A program made the position numbers and the translations under genes. Below the pieces are notes generated by a model. It was not told where the DNA came from and ran no database searches. It saw only the letters and a list, made by a program, of their open reading frames with translations. A DNA stretch of 64,000 nt. Origin: Cohnella silvisoli (GTDB taxonomy: Bacteria; Bacillota; Bacilli; Paenibacillales; Paenibacillaceae). The first letter of the stretch is position 1, and each line of letters opens with the position of its first letter. This document shows positions 32,323-42,304 of this stretch, in pieces. The stretch spans positions 1 to 64,000 of the forward strand of contig NZ_JAIOAP010000001.1 of assembly GCF_021190915.1 (NCBI RefSeq). The letters run 5' to 3'.

Positions 32323-35300
32323 TTGGTACAAGAAAGTTTAGTGGATAAAGAGGCAACAATAGAGGCAGTTATTGATCGATGGCAGATGTGTCGAGCGGGA
32401 ATATTAAATTTCTGGTATTTCGAAAATGATGAGTTTCAGTTAGAAGAAGGGCGATTAATTCTAAGGGGATCTAATGGATCAGGTAAATCTGTGACCATGC
32501 AAAGTTTCTTGCCATTAGTATTGGACGGAGATAAGCGTGCTCATCGCTTGGATCCTTTCGGCTCACGAGATAGGAAAATAGAATATTATTTGCTGGGAGA
32601 AGCAGAAGACGGTCATCTAGAACGGACAGGTTACTTATGGATTGAGTTTGTTCATCCCAAAAAGAAGTTATACAAGACAATTGGCATCGGCTTAAAGGCT
32701 CGAAAAGGAATAGTGCAAGTTGGTTTCTGGGGTTTTATACTTCAAGATGGCAGGCGCATTAATAAAGATTTCTGGTTGTACGATCGAAATGTATGGTTAG
32801 AACAAGAGCTAAGAAAGCCTTTATCTCGTAAGGTACTTGAGGAACAAATTGGTGCAGGTGGTCAGGTGGTGCAAGAACAGACTGCGTATAGGGACATGGT
32901 GAATAGAGAATTATTTGGGTTTCATGAACAAAGTTCTTATCAAGATTTATTGCAGTTATTATTGCAATTGAGAAGTCCAAAACTATCCAAGGATTTTAAA
33001 CCTTCAGCGATATATGAAATTTTAACACAGGCCCTACCACCATTGTTAGAAGAAGAGTTAAATCCATTATCTGAAGTTATGGAGGATATGGATCAAATAG
33101 CGGATCGTCTGGAAGAATTAGAGCAGCAACGGAAGGATACAGAGAAGATTCATACAGTGTATGAAAATTATAACCGTTACTTGCTACTTCAACACTCTGA
33201 AGATGTACTAGGTCATTTTGATAAGTATAATGAGTGCACCAATCAAGTTCATAAAGAGGAGAACACTAAAGAAGCAGTTCAAAATGAGTATTTAGTAGCC
33301 GAAAACACATTGAATGAAAAGTCCATTAGAATCAGAGTAATAGACACGGACCTAGAATTATTAAATCGTAGTGATGCTATCGAAAAGCAAAAAGAGCTTG
33401 AGCTTAATGAAGATCAATTATCGGATGTAAGCAAACATATGCAAAATACAGTTGAAAGAATTTCTAATCATAAGAAAAGAGCGGATAGATTAGATGAGGA
33501 CCTACTGTCATCTACTAGTAAGCTGAATGTCTTACTGCAAGAGCAGAATCAGGCTTTAGAGGATTTAGAAAATATTGCTCGTGAAGTAGAGTTCCGAGAA
33601 CATGACATATATCACCGGAGTTGGTTAAAGGGTGCTCCAGAAGATGATCGTTGGCGTGATGCTTGGCGTAGAGATCTCAGAAAACATAAGGAAGCGCTGG
33701 AGTCAGCGCATGCAATGTCACAAGCAGAAAGAGAAGCACGACAAATAACTCATGAGGTGGAGTTACAGCTAGGTGATATTCATAAAGAGCGTAATCAGGT
33801 TGAAAAGGAGTATAAAGAGAAGGATAGAGATGTTGAATTGCAACGAAATAAATTACGTGATTCGTTAGTGCAATGGCAACAATCACTTAAATATTTGCCT
33901 TATGATGGGGAAAATCTTCGCAAATCACTTCAAGCGCTTTCTCTTATTGAATTACAAGAACGTAATTATAATAGTGTTAGGCAACCCGTTATTACGGTTT
34001 ACGAGGAAAAATATCAATATTACCTTCAGAAAAAAATGGAGTTAACTCAAACAAAGAAAACGTTAAATGAAGAATACGAGAAATTACTACGAGAACGAGA
34101 GGAGTGGTTATTGAGCAAAGAGCCAGAGCCGAGTAGAAGCGAAGAAAGAAGAAAGTCCCGTAATCTTAGGGGTTCTGGTATAGGAGCTCCCTTGTATGAA
34201 GTATGTGAATTTCACCTTGGATTAGCTGAAGAGAAAAGAGCAACGCTTGAAGAAACACTTGACCGGTCGGGATTGCTTGATGCTTGGATTTTCCCAGGTG
34301 GACGTATGAGTAAAGTTGGGCAAGGGGAAGAAGAGGTGTGGATTGAGCCCAATCCACAAATACATGCGACTACACTAGCAGAAGTATTAGTACCGTTGGC
34401 TTCTCATGATTGTGGGCTTTCAGCAGAAGATATTAATGCGGCATTGCGTAGCTTTTATTGGGAAGAACAAGAAGGAGTTGGGTACAGTGGAAAAGAACAA
34501 TCCACTCCACTGTTATATGCAGATGGTGCTTTTAAATTTGGTCCTGTAACTGGAAAAACAACATCCAAGCTGCGTGCTGAATTTATTGGGAAAGAGACTC
34601 GACGTCATACAAAAGAACTAGCTATAGCTCAATTAGAAATGAACATGGATCTATATCAGGAACAAATAAACCAGATTGATGTAACTTTAGATACTCTCAA
34701 CGATGAAGACACGTCATTAAGACAAGAGTTTCAATTGTTCCCAAGCGATACAAACCTACAGGAGTCTTTGGATCAGATGGCTCAAACCTTGTACCATTTA
34801 GAAGCTGTAATGCGTCAAGAAGAAAAGTTGCAAGAATTACATAAAGAGAAAACAGCTATTTGGCGTACATTACAATTGAAGTTAACTGAATTGACCGCTA
34901 ATTGGTCTTTGTTAAAAAGAGAGAAGGAGCTTACGGAAGCAATTGGTCTGTGCGTTGAATACGATCGGGGAATTTCTGAGCTAAGCTCATTATGGGTGAG
35001 GTATTCAGAAACGGATCAACTTCTGTCCAGGATGCAAGCTGAATGGTCTGATGTTTCATTGCTACTTGATGACGATACGACCTTATTAAAGGAACTCGAA
35101 GAAAAGCATCATAAGCTAAAAGTGCAGGTTGAACGATTAACACAGATGATGCATGAGTTGGGTATTGAGGAGTTATATTTGCAAATTTCGCAGCTTAAAT
35201 CAGAAAAGGAGTCTTTAAATAAAGATATAAATGGCGCTCAAGAAGCAAAAGAGAAGGCTATTGCTCGTCTATCAGCAGCAAACGAACGATTGCGTCTTTA

Positions 35301-36471
35301 TCAAGAACAGTTACATCAGCAAAAGATCCAATTAAATACTGCATTCGGAAATTGGCAAGAGGAGATGAATGTAGGACTCGTACAAGAATGGAAAGAAGCC
35401 TATCTTTCAAATAACGATGAAGCAGCCATTGTTCAACTTTGTAGAGAGATAACAAAAGAGTATAAAAACCAGTATGGAAATCAGCCTAAAGAAGTCATTT
35501 CCAACAAACTACTTGAGGTATTTAATGCAGTTCGTTATTCATTATCAGACTTTGCTTTAGAAAATCGTCCGAATGAAAAATCAGGACGTATCGTTATTAT
35601 TTCATTACGCGATCAAATGAACCCTCAGACCCCTAAAATGTTGCTTGAGGAACTTGCGAATCTTGAAGAAGAGCAGCGTAGATTACTAAGTCAAAAAGAC
35701 CGTGATCTATACGAGGAAATCATTCTTCGAAGTGTAGGTAAAGCCATTCGCCAACGGATACATCGCGCAAATGATTGGGTAAAACAAATGAACCATTTAA
35801 TGGAACAACGTAATACATCTAGCGGACTTAGATTGTCGCTTGATTGGATTCCAAAAGCTAAGCAAAATGAACAACAGCTTGACACGGAAAAATTAGTAGA
35901 TCTACTTTTACGAGATGCACACCGTATGGATGATGAAGAGATAGAGCAAGTTATTAATCATTTTCGATTGGGTGTAGCTTGGGCGAAGCAAGGTGCACAA
36001 GAGGAACGAGAATCACTAAGAAAGCATTTATACGAGCTGTTAGATTATCGCTCTTGGTTCCGATTCGAGCTCTCGTATCGTAAAGGAGATCAGAATGGTT
36101 ATAGAGAGCTAACGGATTCAAGATTTAATGTATTAAGTGGTGGTGAGAAGGCTATGGCTATGTACATTCCATTGTTTGCTGCCACATATTCAAGATACAG
36201 TGATGCTAGATCAGATGCTCCCAAGATTATTTCCTTAGATGAGGCTTTTGCAGGCGTGGATGAAGAAAACATACGTGATTTGTTTCATCTATTAACTGAT
36301 ATGAAGTTTGATTACATGATGACATCTCAAGTTTTATGGGGATGCTACGACACCGTTCCTCGCTTGGCCATATATGAGCTTTTTAGACCAAAGGATGTAA
36401 GTTTCTTAACATTTTTACACTATCGTTGGAATGGTCGTCGAAAAGAACTTGTGGATAGACAAGATAACTAG
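32323..36471 (+). CDS. jetC: Wadjet type III JetC, SMC-like ATPase (TIGR02680)
   Basis: Protein of 1382 aa. TTG 32323 is chosen because GGAGG (32311-32315) is 7 bases upstream; TTG 32317 lies against it. The Walker A LRGSNGSGKSVTMQ is at about residues 46-59. Long coiled coils occupy roughly 260-620 and 760-1150, separated by a hinge-like globular part. The ABC signature LSGGEKAMAMY is at about 1270 and the Walker B region KIISLDEAFAGVDEEN at about 1301. This is the motor that extrudes DNA loops in the anti-plasmid complex. Confidence 0.92.
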   Translation: MVQESLVDKEATIEAVIDRWQMCRAGILNFWYFENDEFQLEEGRLILRGSNGSGKSVTMQSFLPLVLDGDKRAHRLDPFGSRDRKIEYYLLGEAEDGHLERTGYLWIEFVHPKKKLYKTIGIGLKARKGIVQVGFWGFILQDGRRINKDFWLYDRNVWLEQELRKPLSRKVLEEQIGAGGQVVQEQTAYRDMVNRELFGFHEQSSYQDLLQLLLQLRSPKLSKDFKPSAIYEILTQALPPLLEEELNPLSEVMEDMDQIADRLEELEQQRKDTEKIHTVYENYNRYLLLQHSEDVLGHFDKYNECTNQVHKEENTKEAVQNEYLVAENTLNEKSIRIRVIDTDLELLNRSDAIEKQKELELNEDQLSDVSKHMQNTVERISNHKKRADRLDEDLLSSTSKLNVLLQEQNQALEDLENIAREVEFREHDIYHRSWLKGAPEDDRWRDAWRRDLRKHKEALESAHAMSQAEREARQITHEVELQLGDIHKERNQVEKEYKEKDRDVELQRNKLRDSLVQWQQSLKYLPYDGENLRKSLQALSLIELQERNYNSVRQPVITVYEEKYQYYLQKKMELTQTKKTLNEEYEKLLREREEWLLSKEPEPSRSEERRKSRNLRGSGIGAPLYEVCEFHLGLAEEKRATLEETLDRSGLLDAWIFPGGRMSKVGQGEEEVWIEPNPQIHATTLAEVLVPLASHDCGLSAEDINAALRSFYWEEQEGVGYSGKEQSTPLLYADGAFKFGPVTGKTTSKLRAEFIGKETRRHTKELAIAQLEMNMDLYQEQINQIDVTLDTLNDEDTSLRQEFQLFPSDTNLQESLDQMAQTLYHLEAVMRQEEKLQELHKEKTAIWRTLQLKLTELTANWSLLKREKELTEAIGLCVEYDRGISELSSLWVRYSETDQLLSRMQAEWSDVSLLLDDDTTLLKELEEKHHKLKVQVERLTQMMHELGIEELYLQISQLKSEKESLNKDINGAQEAKEKAIARLSAANERLRLYQEQLHQQKIQLNTAFGNWQEEMNVGLVQEWKEAYLSNNDEAAIVQLCREITKEYKNQYGNQPKEVISNKLLEVFNAVRYSLSDFALENRPNEKSGRIVIISLRDQMNPQTPKMLLEELANLEEEQRRLLSQKDRDLYEEIILRSVGKAIRQRIHRANDWVKQMNHLMEQRNTSSGLRLSLDWIPKAKQNEQQLDTEKLVDLLLRDAHRMDDEEIEQVINHFRLGVAWAKQGAQEERESLRKHLYELLDYRSWFRFELSYRKGDQNGYRELTDSRFNVLSGGEKAMAMYIPLFAATYSRYSDARSDAPKIISLDEAFAGVDEENIRDLFHLLTDMKFDYMMTSQVLWGCYDTVPRLAIYELFRPKDVSFLTFLHYRWNGRRKELVDRQDN

Positions 36472-36496
36472 AAGCTATGAGGTGAATATAAAGATC

Positions 36497-37945
36497 ATGA
36501 GTTTCCAGGAGCGTATGACTGCAAAAGAATACTATAGTCAACCAGGATTTAGCAATTTTATTGGGAAAATATTCCAAAAATATAAAGGTCTTGGACGAGT
36601 AGGTGGAAACATTGAGACTGATGAATTAACAATTGAAGAGTCACAGAGACTTCTCGAGTTTTTTGGTCCCCAGCTTCGGAAATCAAAACAGTATATACGT
36701 CCTGGGGACATCATTAAAGTTCCAATAAAACTATTTATTGTTGAGCTTTACCGGGGTTATCGATTGACGATCCCAGAATTGTATGAAGTGTTAAAAGGGC
36801 GCCCTCTACTGACTAATGCTGATATAAAAGAGATGGAGTCACGTCAATGGACGTTACTATTTCTGAATGTTAGAGATGAATTTGAAGGAAAACATAAATT
36901 CGACTTACTGCAGGAAGAAACTTCTCACCCAATTTGTAATTGGTTTAGTATGTTAAAGCAGGGGAGCGCACGTGGTTCAAGAATATTGCAAAACATGCTG
37001 CGACAGGATCAAAAAAAGGCCTCTGAAGAACTTGGTTACTGTATGAATGCTTTATGGTTTTTAAAAAATGATATGATAGCTAACTTAAAGTCTATTGGTA
37101 TTAATGTCCCTTGGATACGTCTTCCTGTTTTAGCTACTCACATTACAAAAGATTCACATGCGTTAGATTGGAAGAGGTCATTAGGGAAATTATTTTGGTC
37201 AGCTTTATCAGAGATAGATAGTACTAAATTGCAGAGTGAACCTAAGCAATCAACAGATACGAAATTATCATTTGATGATTCTATATCGATGAACAGAAGG
37301 AAAATATATCGAAATTCAGGCATTAAAGACGATGATATAAGCTCTGATGTAAAGTTATTTGCCCAGCCTTTTACACAGTTCGACTCACCTTCGACTATGA
37401 CATTAAGGGAAGTTGAAATTTATCCTGTATGGCCAGAATATTCAGACTTATATGTGGTTGAAAATCCTTCTGTTATCGGTACAATGGCTGACGAAGCAAT
37501 TGAAATTCTTGATTCATTAGGAGTTTCATTTAGAGATGTACCTTCTGATTTTCCTATAATAATATGTACCAGTGGTCAGCCTAGTGCTGCTGCTATTTCG
37601 TTTATTAGTAGATGTTTGGATGTTAATCCGACTTGTAGGCTTAATTTTTCAGGTGATTTTGATCTTGCAGGTCTACAAATAGCAATTGGTATTTATAATC
37701 AATTTCCAAATGCTTTTCAAGAGTGGTATATGAATTCCGAGACGTATAGGAGCCATTCAATGGATGGAGTTCCTATTTCCGACGAGGATAAAAAGCTATT
37801 AATGCAGATGGAAGTGCCGTGGTCTAATGATCTTGGGATTGAAATGGAGAAGATAGGTATTAAACGCTATCATGAGGCAATTATTCATGAGTTAAATGCT
37901 GATTGGATTAAGGCAGTAAATGAGGTATTAGAGAAAATGAAATAA
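36497..37945 (+). CDS. jetD: Wadjet type III JetD, Toprim nuclease (DUF2399/TIGR02679)
   Basis: Protein of 482 aa. ATG 36497 is chosen (GAGGTG upstream); a longer frame from 36431 overlaps jetC. The C-terminal Toprim fold shows LYVVENPSVIGTM (catalytic Glu), PIIICTSGQPSAAAISFI and LNFSGDFDLAGLQIA (DxD), as in topoisomerase VI subunit A-like nucleases. The N-terminal half is the DUF3323-like region. It cleaves circular DNA arrested by JetABC. Confidence 0.88.
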   Translation: MSFQERMTAKEYYSQPGFSNFIGKIFQKYKGLGRVGGNIETDELTIEESQRLLEFFGPQLRKSKQYIRPGDIIKVPIKLFIVELYRGYRLTIPELYEVLKGRPLLTNADIKEMESRQWTLLFLNVRDEFEGKHKFDLLQEETSHPICNWFSMLKQGSARGSRILQNMLRQDQKKASEELGYCMNALWFLKNDMIANLKSIGINVPWIRLPVLATHITKDSHALDWKRSLGKLFWSALSEIDSTKLQSEPKQSTDTKLSFDDSISMNRRKIYRNSGIKDDDISSDVKLFAQPFTQFDSPSTMTLREVEIYPVWPEYSDLYVVENPSVIGTMADEAIEILDSLGVSFRDVPSDFPIIICTSGQPSAAAISFISRCLDVNPTCRLNFSGDFDLAGLQIAIGIYNQFPNAFQEWYMNSETYRSHSMDGVPISDEDKKLLMQMEVPWSNDLGIEMEKIGIKRYHEAIIHELNADWIKAVNEVLEKMK

Positions 37946-37969
37946 TATAAACAGAATGGGGGGGCTTCA

Positions 37970-38965
37970 ATGTCAAGATGGTGGATGGTACGAGCTGGTG
38001 ATAATAATGAATTAATTCCTGATTGGATATCTAAAGAAGTTGCTTCAATTGGCTGGAGTGAAATTGGTAATCCACTGAGTTATTCTACAAGGGACAAGTT
38101 AATTGAGAAGGCACACGCGGTTTATTCCAAGGAAAAGCCTGGAACCCGTATTACTTGGGGGAGCCAGGTCTGGAAGTTCAGCAGAGAATTAGTAGTTGAC
38201 GATAACGTGATTACATACTCAAAAGAGACGCGAGAATACATAATCGGCAAAGTAAAGCAGCTTTACACATATAATCCTGTTATGATAAGTGATTATTATC
38301 CGAATGTTGTAGGTGTAAAGTGGGGAACAAAACGAATATCTCGGGACGATTTATCTCAAGGGGCTAAAAATTCTCTTGGGGGAATTTCGACCGTATTTCG
38401 AGTTGATAACTGGGGTAACGAATTTGAGAGTTTACTTCAGGGAAAACAACCTGTCACAGTTGCTGCTCAGACAACTCCAAATGAATCAGAAGTTGGAGTC
38501 ACAGATAACTCCGATTTCATTCAACAAGCTTTGACGCTGCTCGAAGATGCGATTGACAAGCTTGATGCCTGGCAAATGCAGGATTTGTTCGGAGGGTTAT
38601 TGGAAGCAATGGGGTATCAAGTGCGGATTAGTCCCAAAGGTCCTGACGGTGGCGTTGATATTATTGCCCATCGTGATGCATTCGGATTTGAAAAGCCGAT
38701 AATTAAAGTTCAATTAAAACATCGAAAAGTAGCTGCTGGTGGTCCGGAGATTCAGCAACTCTTAGGTGCCAATCCAATCGGAGCAAGCAGTCTATTTGTG
38801 TCAACTGGCGGATTTACATCGCAGGCAAAAACAGTCGCTCAACAGCATAGTGTGAAACTTGTGGATTTGACTGATTTAGTAGAGTTGGTTAATGAATGGT
38901 ATGAAAAAATGACAGCAGAGAAGAAGGCGCTTCTACCGTTGAAAAGAGTGTATATACCAAACTAA
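37970..38965 (+). CDS. Mrr-type restriction endonuclease
   Basis: Protein of 331 aa, starting 24 bases after jetD with a G-rich ribosome binding site. Residues 1-150 form an N-terminal domain starting WWMVRAGDNNELIPDWISKE and common in Mrr relatives. Residues about 195-305 hold the Mrr_cat fold: MQDLFGGLLEAMGYQVRISP, GPDGGVDIIAH (catalytic Asp, about 226) and IIKVQLKHRK (QxK-like, about 245-250). Likely cleaves modified or foreign DNA. It may be an accessory of the Wadjet operon or an independent gene. Confidence 0.85.
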   Translation: MSRWWMVRAGDNNELIPDWISKEVASIGWSEIGNPLSYSTRDKLIEKAHAVYSKEKPGTRITWGSQVWKFSRELVVDDNVITYSKETREYIIGKVKQLYTYNPVMISDYYPNVVGVKWGTKRISRDDLSQGAKNSLGGISTVFRVDNWGNEFESLLQGKQPVTVAAQTTPNESEVGVTDNSDFIQQALTLLEDAIDKLDAWQMQDLFGGLLEAMGYQVRISPKGPDGGVDIIAHRDAFGFEKPIIKVQLKHRKVAAGGPEIQQLLGANPIGASSLFVSTGGFTSQAKTVAQQHSVKLVDLTDLVELVNEWYEKMTAEKKALLPLKRVYIPN

Positions 38966-39558
38966 TAGTGCAGAGCTTATTAATTGATTGTTTTGCTTCT
39001 ATTCTCCATCGCACATGACTGGATAATGGAGTGATAAAGCCATTTTTGCCAGATGAAAAACTGGTGATGGGGAGTTACTAGAGGGAAATAGAATCTGTTA
39101 CTACAATTGTATGGGGTAGTCCTTGTGATAGGGGCTGGCCCCTTTTGTCACCGCAGTCATAATTAAAATGGCAAAGAGGCTAGCTTGCTTAGTTGTAAGG
39201 GGGGAGTTTAGCGCCGATTTATAAGGACATTTGGGGGTCGTTCGCGAATAAGAAAGTAGCGGACAAACACGGCATCTAAGTTACTGGATAGGCAACCGCT
39301 ACTCGCAGTTGTGGTGGCAATCCTGCGGGCTAAATGATGAAGCCACCCAGCAGCTTTAGTTGCTGGGTGGCTTCTCGTGTTCAAGAGTAAAAAACGTTAT
39401 GGGAAATTTCTGCAAAACATAGCTGAAAGGTAATAGACATTCACAAGTGAGCGCACAAACACGATACGTTATTAGCAGACATTCTATGAATAATATTTTG
39501 TAGCATAACTAATATGAACTAGCAAGTTGAGGATTTCAACAAGCAACTTATATCAGGG
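38966..39558. other. Spacer with gene debris and one strong hairpin
   Basis: No complete gene. A 14-bp perfect hairpin GAAGCCACCCAGCA (39339-39352) / TGCTGGGTGGCTTC (39361-39374) is present and could be a terminator or IS end. A 22-codon tail (39211-39279, reading APIYKDIWGSFANKKVADKH) looks like the end of a lost protein. The stretch looks like a scar between two defence modules. Confidence 0.5.
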
Positions 39559-40065
39559 TCAACCTTTGTATTCACTCCGAATCTTGATGGCTTCCTCAAC
39601 CCAATCTGAAAGATTAGTTTTAATGTGATCGTATACATTCGTGCTTCTCGTGTAAGGGGGATCATAAGCTTTAACGATACTAGACAACTTCTTCTTATTG
39701 TCGGGAGACATTGTGAAATTTTCAAAAGGATTTTTCCCTTTACTCGATTGGTTCCTGTTGCTGTCTATTAAATTATGCACGTATACCCCTACGACGCCCT
39801 TGCCATCATTCCATGATTTCTCAATTTCATAATTGATCCATTTCCGTCCGGCCGTATTTTCCCCGATAAGAACGATTGTACAAGATCGCCCCTTCAACTG
39901 ACCGTCAATCCAATCTTGTATTGCTTTATCGCCCTTCTTTTTAACTGCTTCCCAGTCATTATCTGAGACAGGGGCGTTTCCTTCGACTATACCAATATTT
40001 CTGACCTGTGATGCTCTCCAATTATCGGGCTTAAAATGGAAACTGTAAAAAGTTTTTCTAGCCAT
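39559..40065 (-). CDS. ThsB-like TIR protein (DUF1863/MTH538)
   Basis: Protein of 168 aa from ATG 40065, with AAGGAGACTAAA before it; a 184-aa reading from 40113 lacks a ribosome binding site. Matches the MTH538/ThsB TIR family: RKTFYSFHFKPDNWRASQVRN, CTIVLIGENTAGRKWINYEI (catalytic Glu in INYEIEKSW) and GKGVVGVYVHNL. In Thoeris, ThsB senses phage and makes a cyclic ADP-ribose isomer that activates ThsA. No SIR2-SLOG ThsA is adjacent; the nearest SLOG protein is at 42921, on the opposite strand. Confidence 0.82.
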   Translation of the reverse strand: MARKTFYSFHFKPDNWRASQVRNIGIVEGNAPVSDNDWEAVKKKGDKAIQDWIDGQLKGRSCTIVLIGENTAGRKWINYEIEKSWNDGKGVVGVYVHNLIDSNRNQSSKGKNPFENFTMSPDNKKKLSSIVKAYDPPYTRSTNVYDHIKTNLSDWVEEAIKIRSEYKG

Positions 40066-40333
40066 TTTAGTCTCCTTAAACGATTCCTCATCGGCTGAGG
40101 GATTGGCTTTCACATATTCGACATAATTTTACCGCAGAAGTCTCGATTTGGCGATATCTGGTAGTGATTAAACAATAAGTAAGTAAACATAAATACAGGA
40201 TTAGCAATAAAATGCAGACATGATTGGAAAACAAGTCAGGGTCAAAGTTCTCCGAGCAAAGAAGGAAAAAGATGGATTTTAGCGAACTATGTTTACAGAG
40301 TAGAATAATATTTCGCAAGAAAGGAATAATTTA

Positions 40334-41752
40334 ATGGAAAAGCTAAAGTATGATATTTCACGGTATTTATGTGCGGCTGCAGAAATTAGTCCAAAATTTC
40401 GATCTAAGGTATTTGAACAAATTCTTCATAATACAGTTAGATATGTTGCACCGTCTTATGGGGTTGATGTCCCCCTTGTTGTTAAACATTGCTTAAGAGG
40501 ACATACAAGAGATTTTATTGTAGATGCCTTGATCTCGGTTGCTGTCCTGTGGACATTCATAGGGACATTCAAATCACATGGAATATTTTCAGGGATTCCC
40601 TATTTTGTTTATTCCTTAGTTTCGTTTCCATTATTGCTTGCTTTTCTTTTGAAATGGCTTAATTTATACGTGGGTTTTCGGGTCGTAGTAAAAGACTTAA
40701 AGAATGATCAACATAATATGAATGGAAAAAAATCTTTTATGGAATCTCAGTATGAGCAACGTCTACAACAATTAGAAAAGCTCCAAGAAGGTAATATTGC
40801 GTACTACAGTGGATATTCTCCATTTGTGGGTGCGGGAGTTCGTCTGGGAGGATGGTCGTTTGTTTGCGGCACAGCTAAAAGAGGAATTACAAAATCGGAG
40901 CATGTGGTAATCTCTCTGCCAGACCTGTATCGTCATATTAATAAAAGTATGAATTCCCTTCATATTCCACATTTATCGATTAAAGATATGATCTATGTGG
41001 ATGGAAAATCAATTCGTAATGATAGTAGATTTCTCTCGAATCCGTATGAGGCACCATCTACGCATGTAGCTGATTTTTTGATAGATGAATATAAAGTCAA
41101 GCAAGAGGAGAATGTACGTTATTATCAGACGGTACAGGTCTTAGGATGGCAAGGGAATTTTGTGTTTTCTTCATTTTTCAGGATCAGTAAAAATGATCAG
41201 CATCTATTTGTCGAAGCAAACTATTATTTGCTGCCCCCTTTAGAATCCGTATATTACGAAATAGATCGGCTCCATTCATCAATTCCCGTTGGCATTCTCG
41301 TAAAAATGGCACTATCCTCCATAATCCCTGCCATCATTTCTTTGCCTACGGCTCCTTTACGAGCTGTGCGTAGTGGAAGTGCTTTTTTTGCGAGTTGGAA
41401 AGAGAAGAAAGAAACGAAGAAACAAATTGATGAAGACCAAAGATTTGACTATGGGGCTTATGAAAGTTTGAGGGAAATGGCAGCCACAAATAAATTGCAA
41501 AATTTCTTTCAACAGTCAGACGTGGACATGTATCGAAAACAAATTGAACGCTGTTTTACAGATAGTATAATGGAATTCTTAGAAAGCCAAGGAGTTGACA
41601 TTTCAGAGTTTGTCCAACGAAAGGAGACGGTTATTAATCAAGGGATTATGGTAAATGGCGGTTCGTTTACTGCTGAAAATGTCTCTGTAGGCAATCAAGC
41701 TCAGATGCTTATACACCAAGCTAAGAATGTCGTTCAAAACAGTTCAGTATAG
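40334..41752 (+). CDS. Membrane protein with C-terminal amyloid-like motif
   Basis: Protein of 472 aa. Two adjacent membrane helices are visible (about residues 65-88 and 92-118), with a hydrophobic stretch again at about 320-345. The central region (about 150-310) is globular, and about 350-430 is charged and helical. The last 40 residues carry GIMVNGGSFTAENVSVGNQA, which resembles the N terminus of the TIR protein encoded 9 bases downstream (12 of 21 positions identical). Shared short motifs of this kind are used for prion-like signalling between sensors and effectors in bacteria. The rest of the protein is not recognised. AAAGGAATAATTTA precedes the ATG. Confidence 0.6.
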   Translation: MEKLKYDISRYLCAAAEISPKFRSKVFEQILHNTVRYVAPSYGVDVPLVVKHCLRGHTRDFIVDALISVAVLWTFIGTFKSHGIFSGIPYFVYSLVSFPLLLAFLLKWLNLYVGFRVVVKDLKNDQHNMNGKKSFMESQYEQRLQQLEKLQEGNIAYYSGYSPFVGAGVRLGGWSFVCGTAKRGITKSEHVVISLPDLYRHINKSMNSLHIPHLSIKDMIYVDGKSIRNDSRFLSNPYEAPSTHVADFLIDEYKVKQEENVRYYQTVQVLGWQGNFVFSSFFRISKNDQHLFVEANYYLLPPLESVYYEIDRLHSSIPVGILVKMALSSIIPAIISLPTAPLRAVRSGSAFFASWKEKKETKKQIDEDQRFDYGAYESLREMAATNKLQNFFQQSDVDMYRKQIERCFTDSIMEFLESQGVDISEFVQRKETVINQGIMVNGGSFTAENVSVGNQAQMLIHQAKNVVQNSSV

Positions 41753-41761
41753 GAGGTCGTC

Positions 41762-42283
41762 ATGCAAAACCATAACAAGGGGATCATTGTAAATGGGGGT
41801 ACCTTTCACGCGAGCGTAGTTTCCATAGGTGAAGGGAGTACCATAAATATACCCTCTGATGAAGATACGTCGAGATATGATTATGATGCCGCGTTTTCTT
41901 TTGCAGGAGAAGATCGCAGCTTTGTAGAGATGATAGCTCGTGAACTAAAGGAGAAGGGAATTAAAGTTTTTTATGATGAATTTGAGGAAGTATCGATTTG
42001 GGGACAAGACTTATTTGTATATCTCGATAATCTTTATGCATACCGTGCGGCATTTTGTGTGATGTTTATTTCAGAAATCTATCTGAAGAAAGCATGGTGT
42101 AATTATGAACATAATGTTGCTATGAAGAGACAATATGAAAAAGGTGAGTATATACTACCGGTCTGTCTTGATCAAACGGTACTTCCTGGTATAACGGACA
42201 GGTATGGATATTTGGATGCTAAGAGTTACAGTCCAATTCAACTTGCGGAAGCAATACGGATGAAACTCTGGAAGAATCGATAA
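41762..42283 (+). CDS. TIR-domain protein with N-terminal amyloid-like motif
   Basis: Protein of 173 aa. Residues about 6-30 carry KGIIVNGGTFHASVVSIGEG, the same motif as the C terminus of the membrane protein upstream. Residues about 39-173 form a TIR domain: YDYDAAFSFAGEDRSFVEMI, GIKVFYDEFEEVSIWGQDL, YLKKAWCNYEHNVAMKR (likely catalytic Glu in YEH). AGGAGG is 5 bases before the ATG. Probably an NAD-cleaving effector recruited by motif templating from the membrane partner. Confidence 0.82.
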   Translation: MQNHNKGIIVNGGTFHASVVSIGEGSTINIPSDEDTSRYDYDAAFSFAGEDRSFVEMIARELKEKGIKVFYDEFEEVSIWGQDLFVYLDNLYAYRAAFCVMFISEIYLKKAWCNYEHNVAMKRQYEKGEYILPVCLDQTVLPGITDRYGYLDAKSYSPIQLAEAIRMKLWKNR

Positions 42284-42304
42284 GTCACGAGGGAGAGAAA
42301 GCAA

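Noticed and set aside
39211..39279. Short conserved-looking tail APIYKDIWGSFANKKVADKH as a gene
   Set aside because: Only 22 codons with no start codon; treated as debris.
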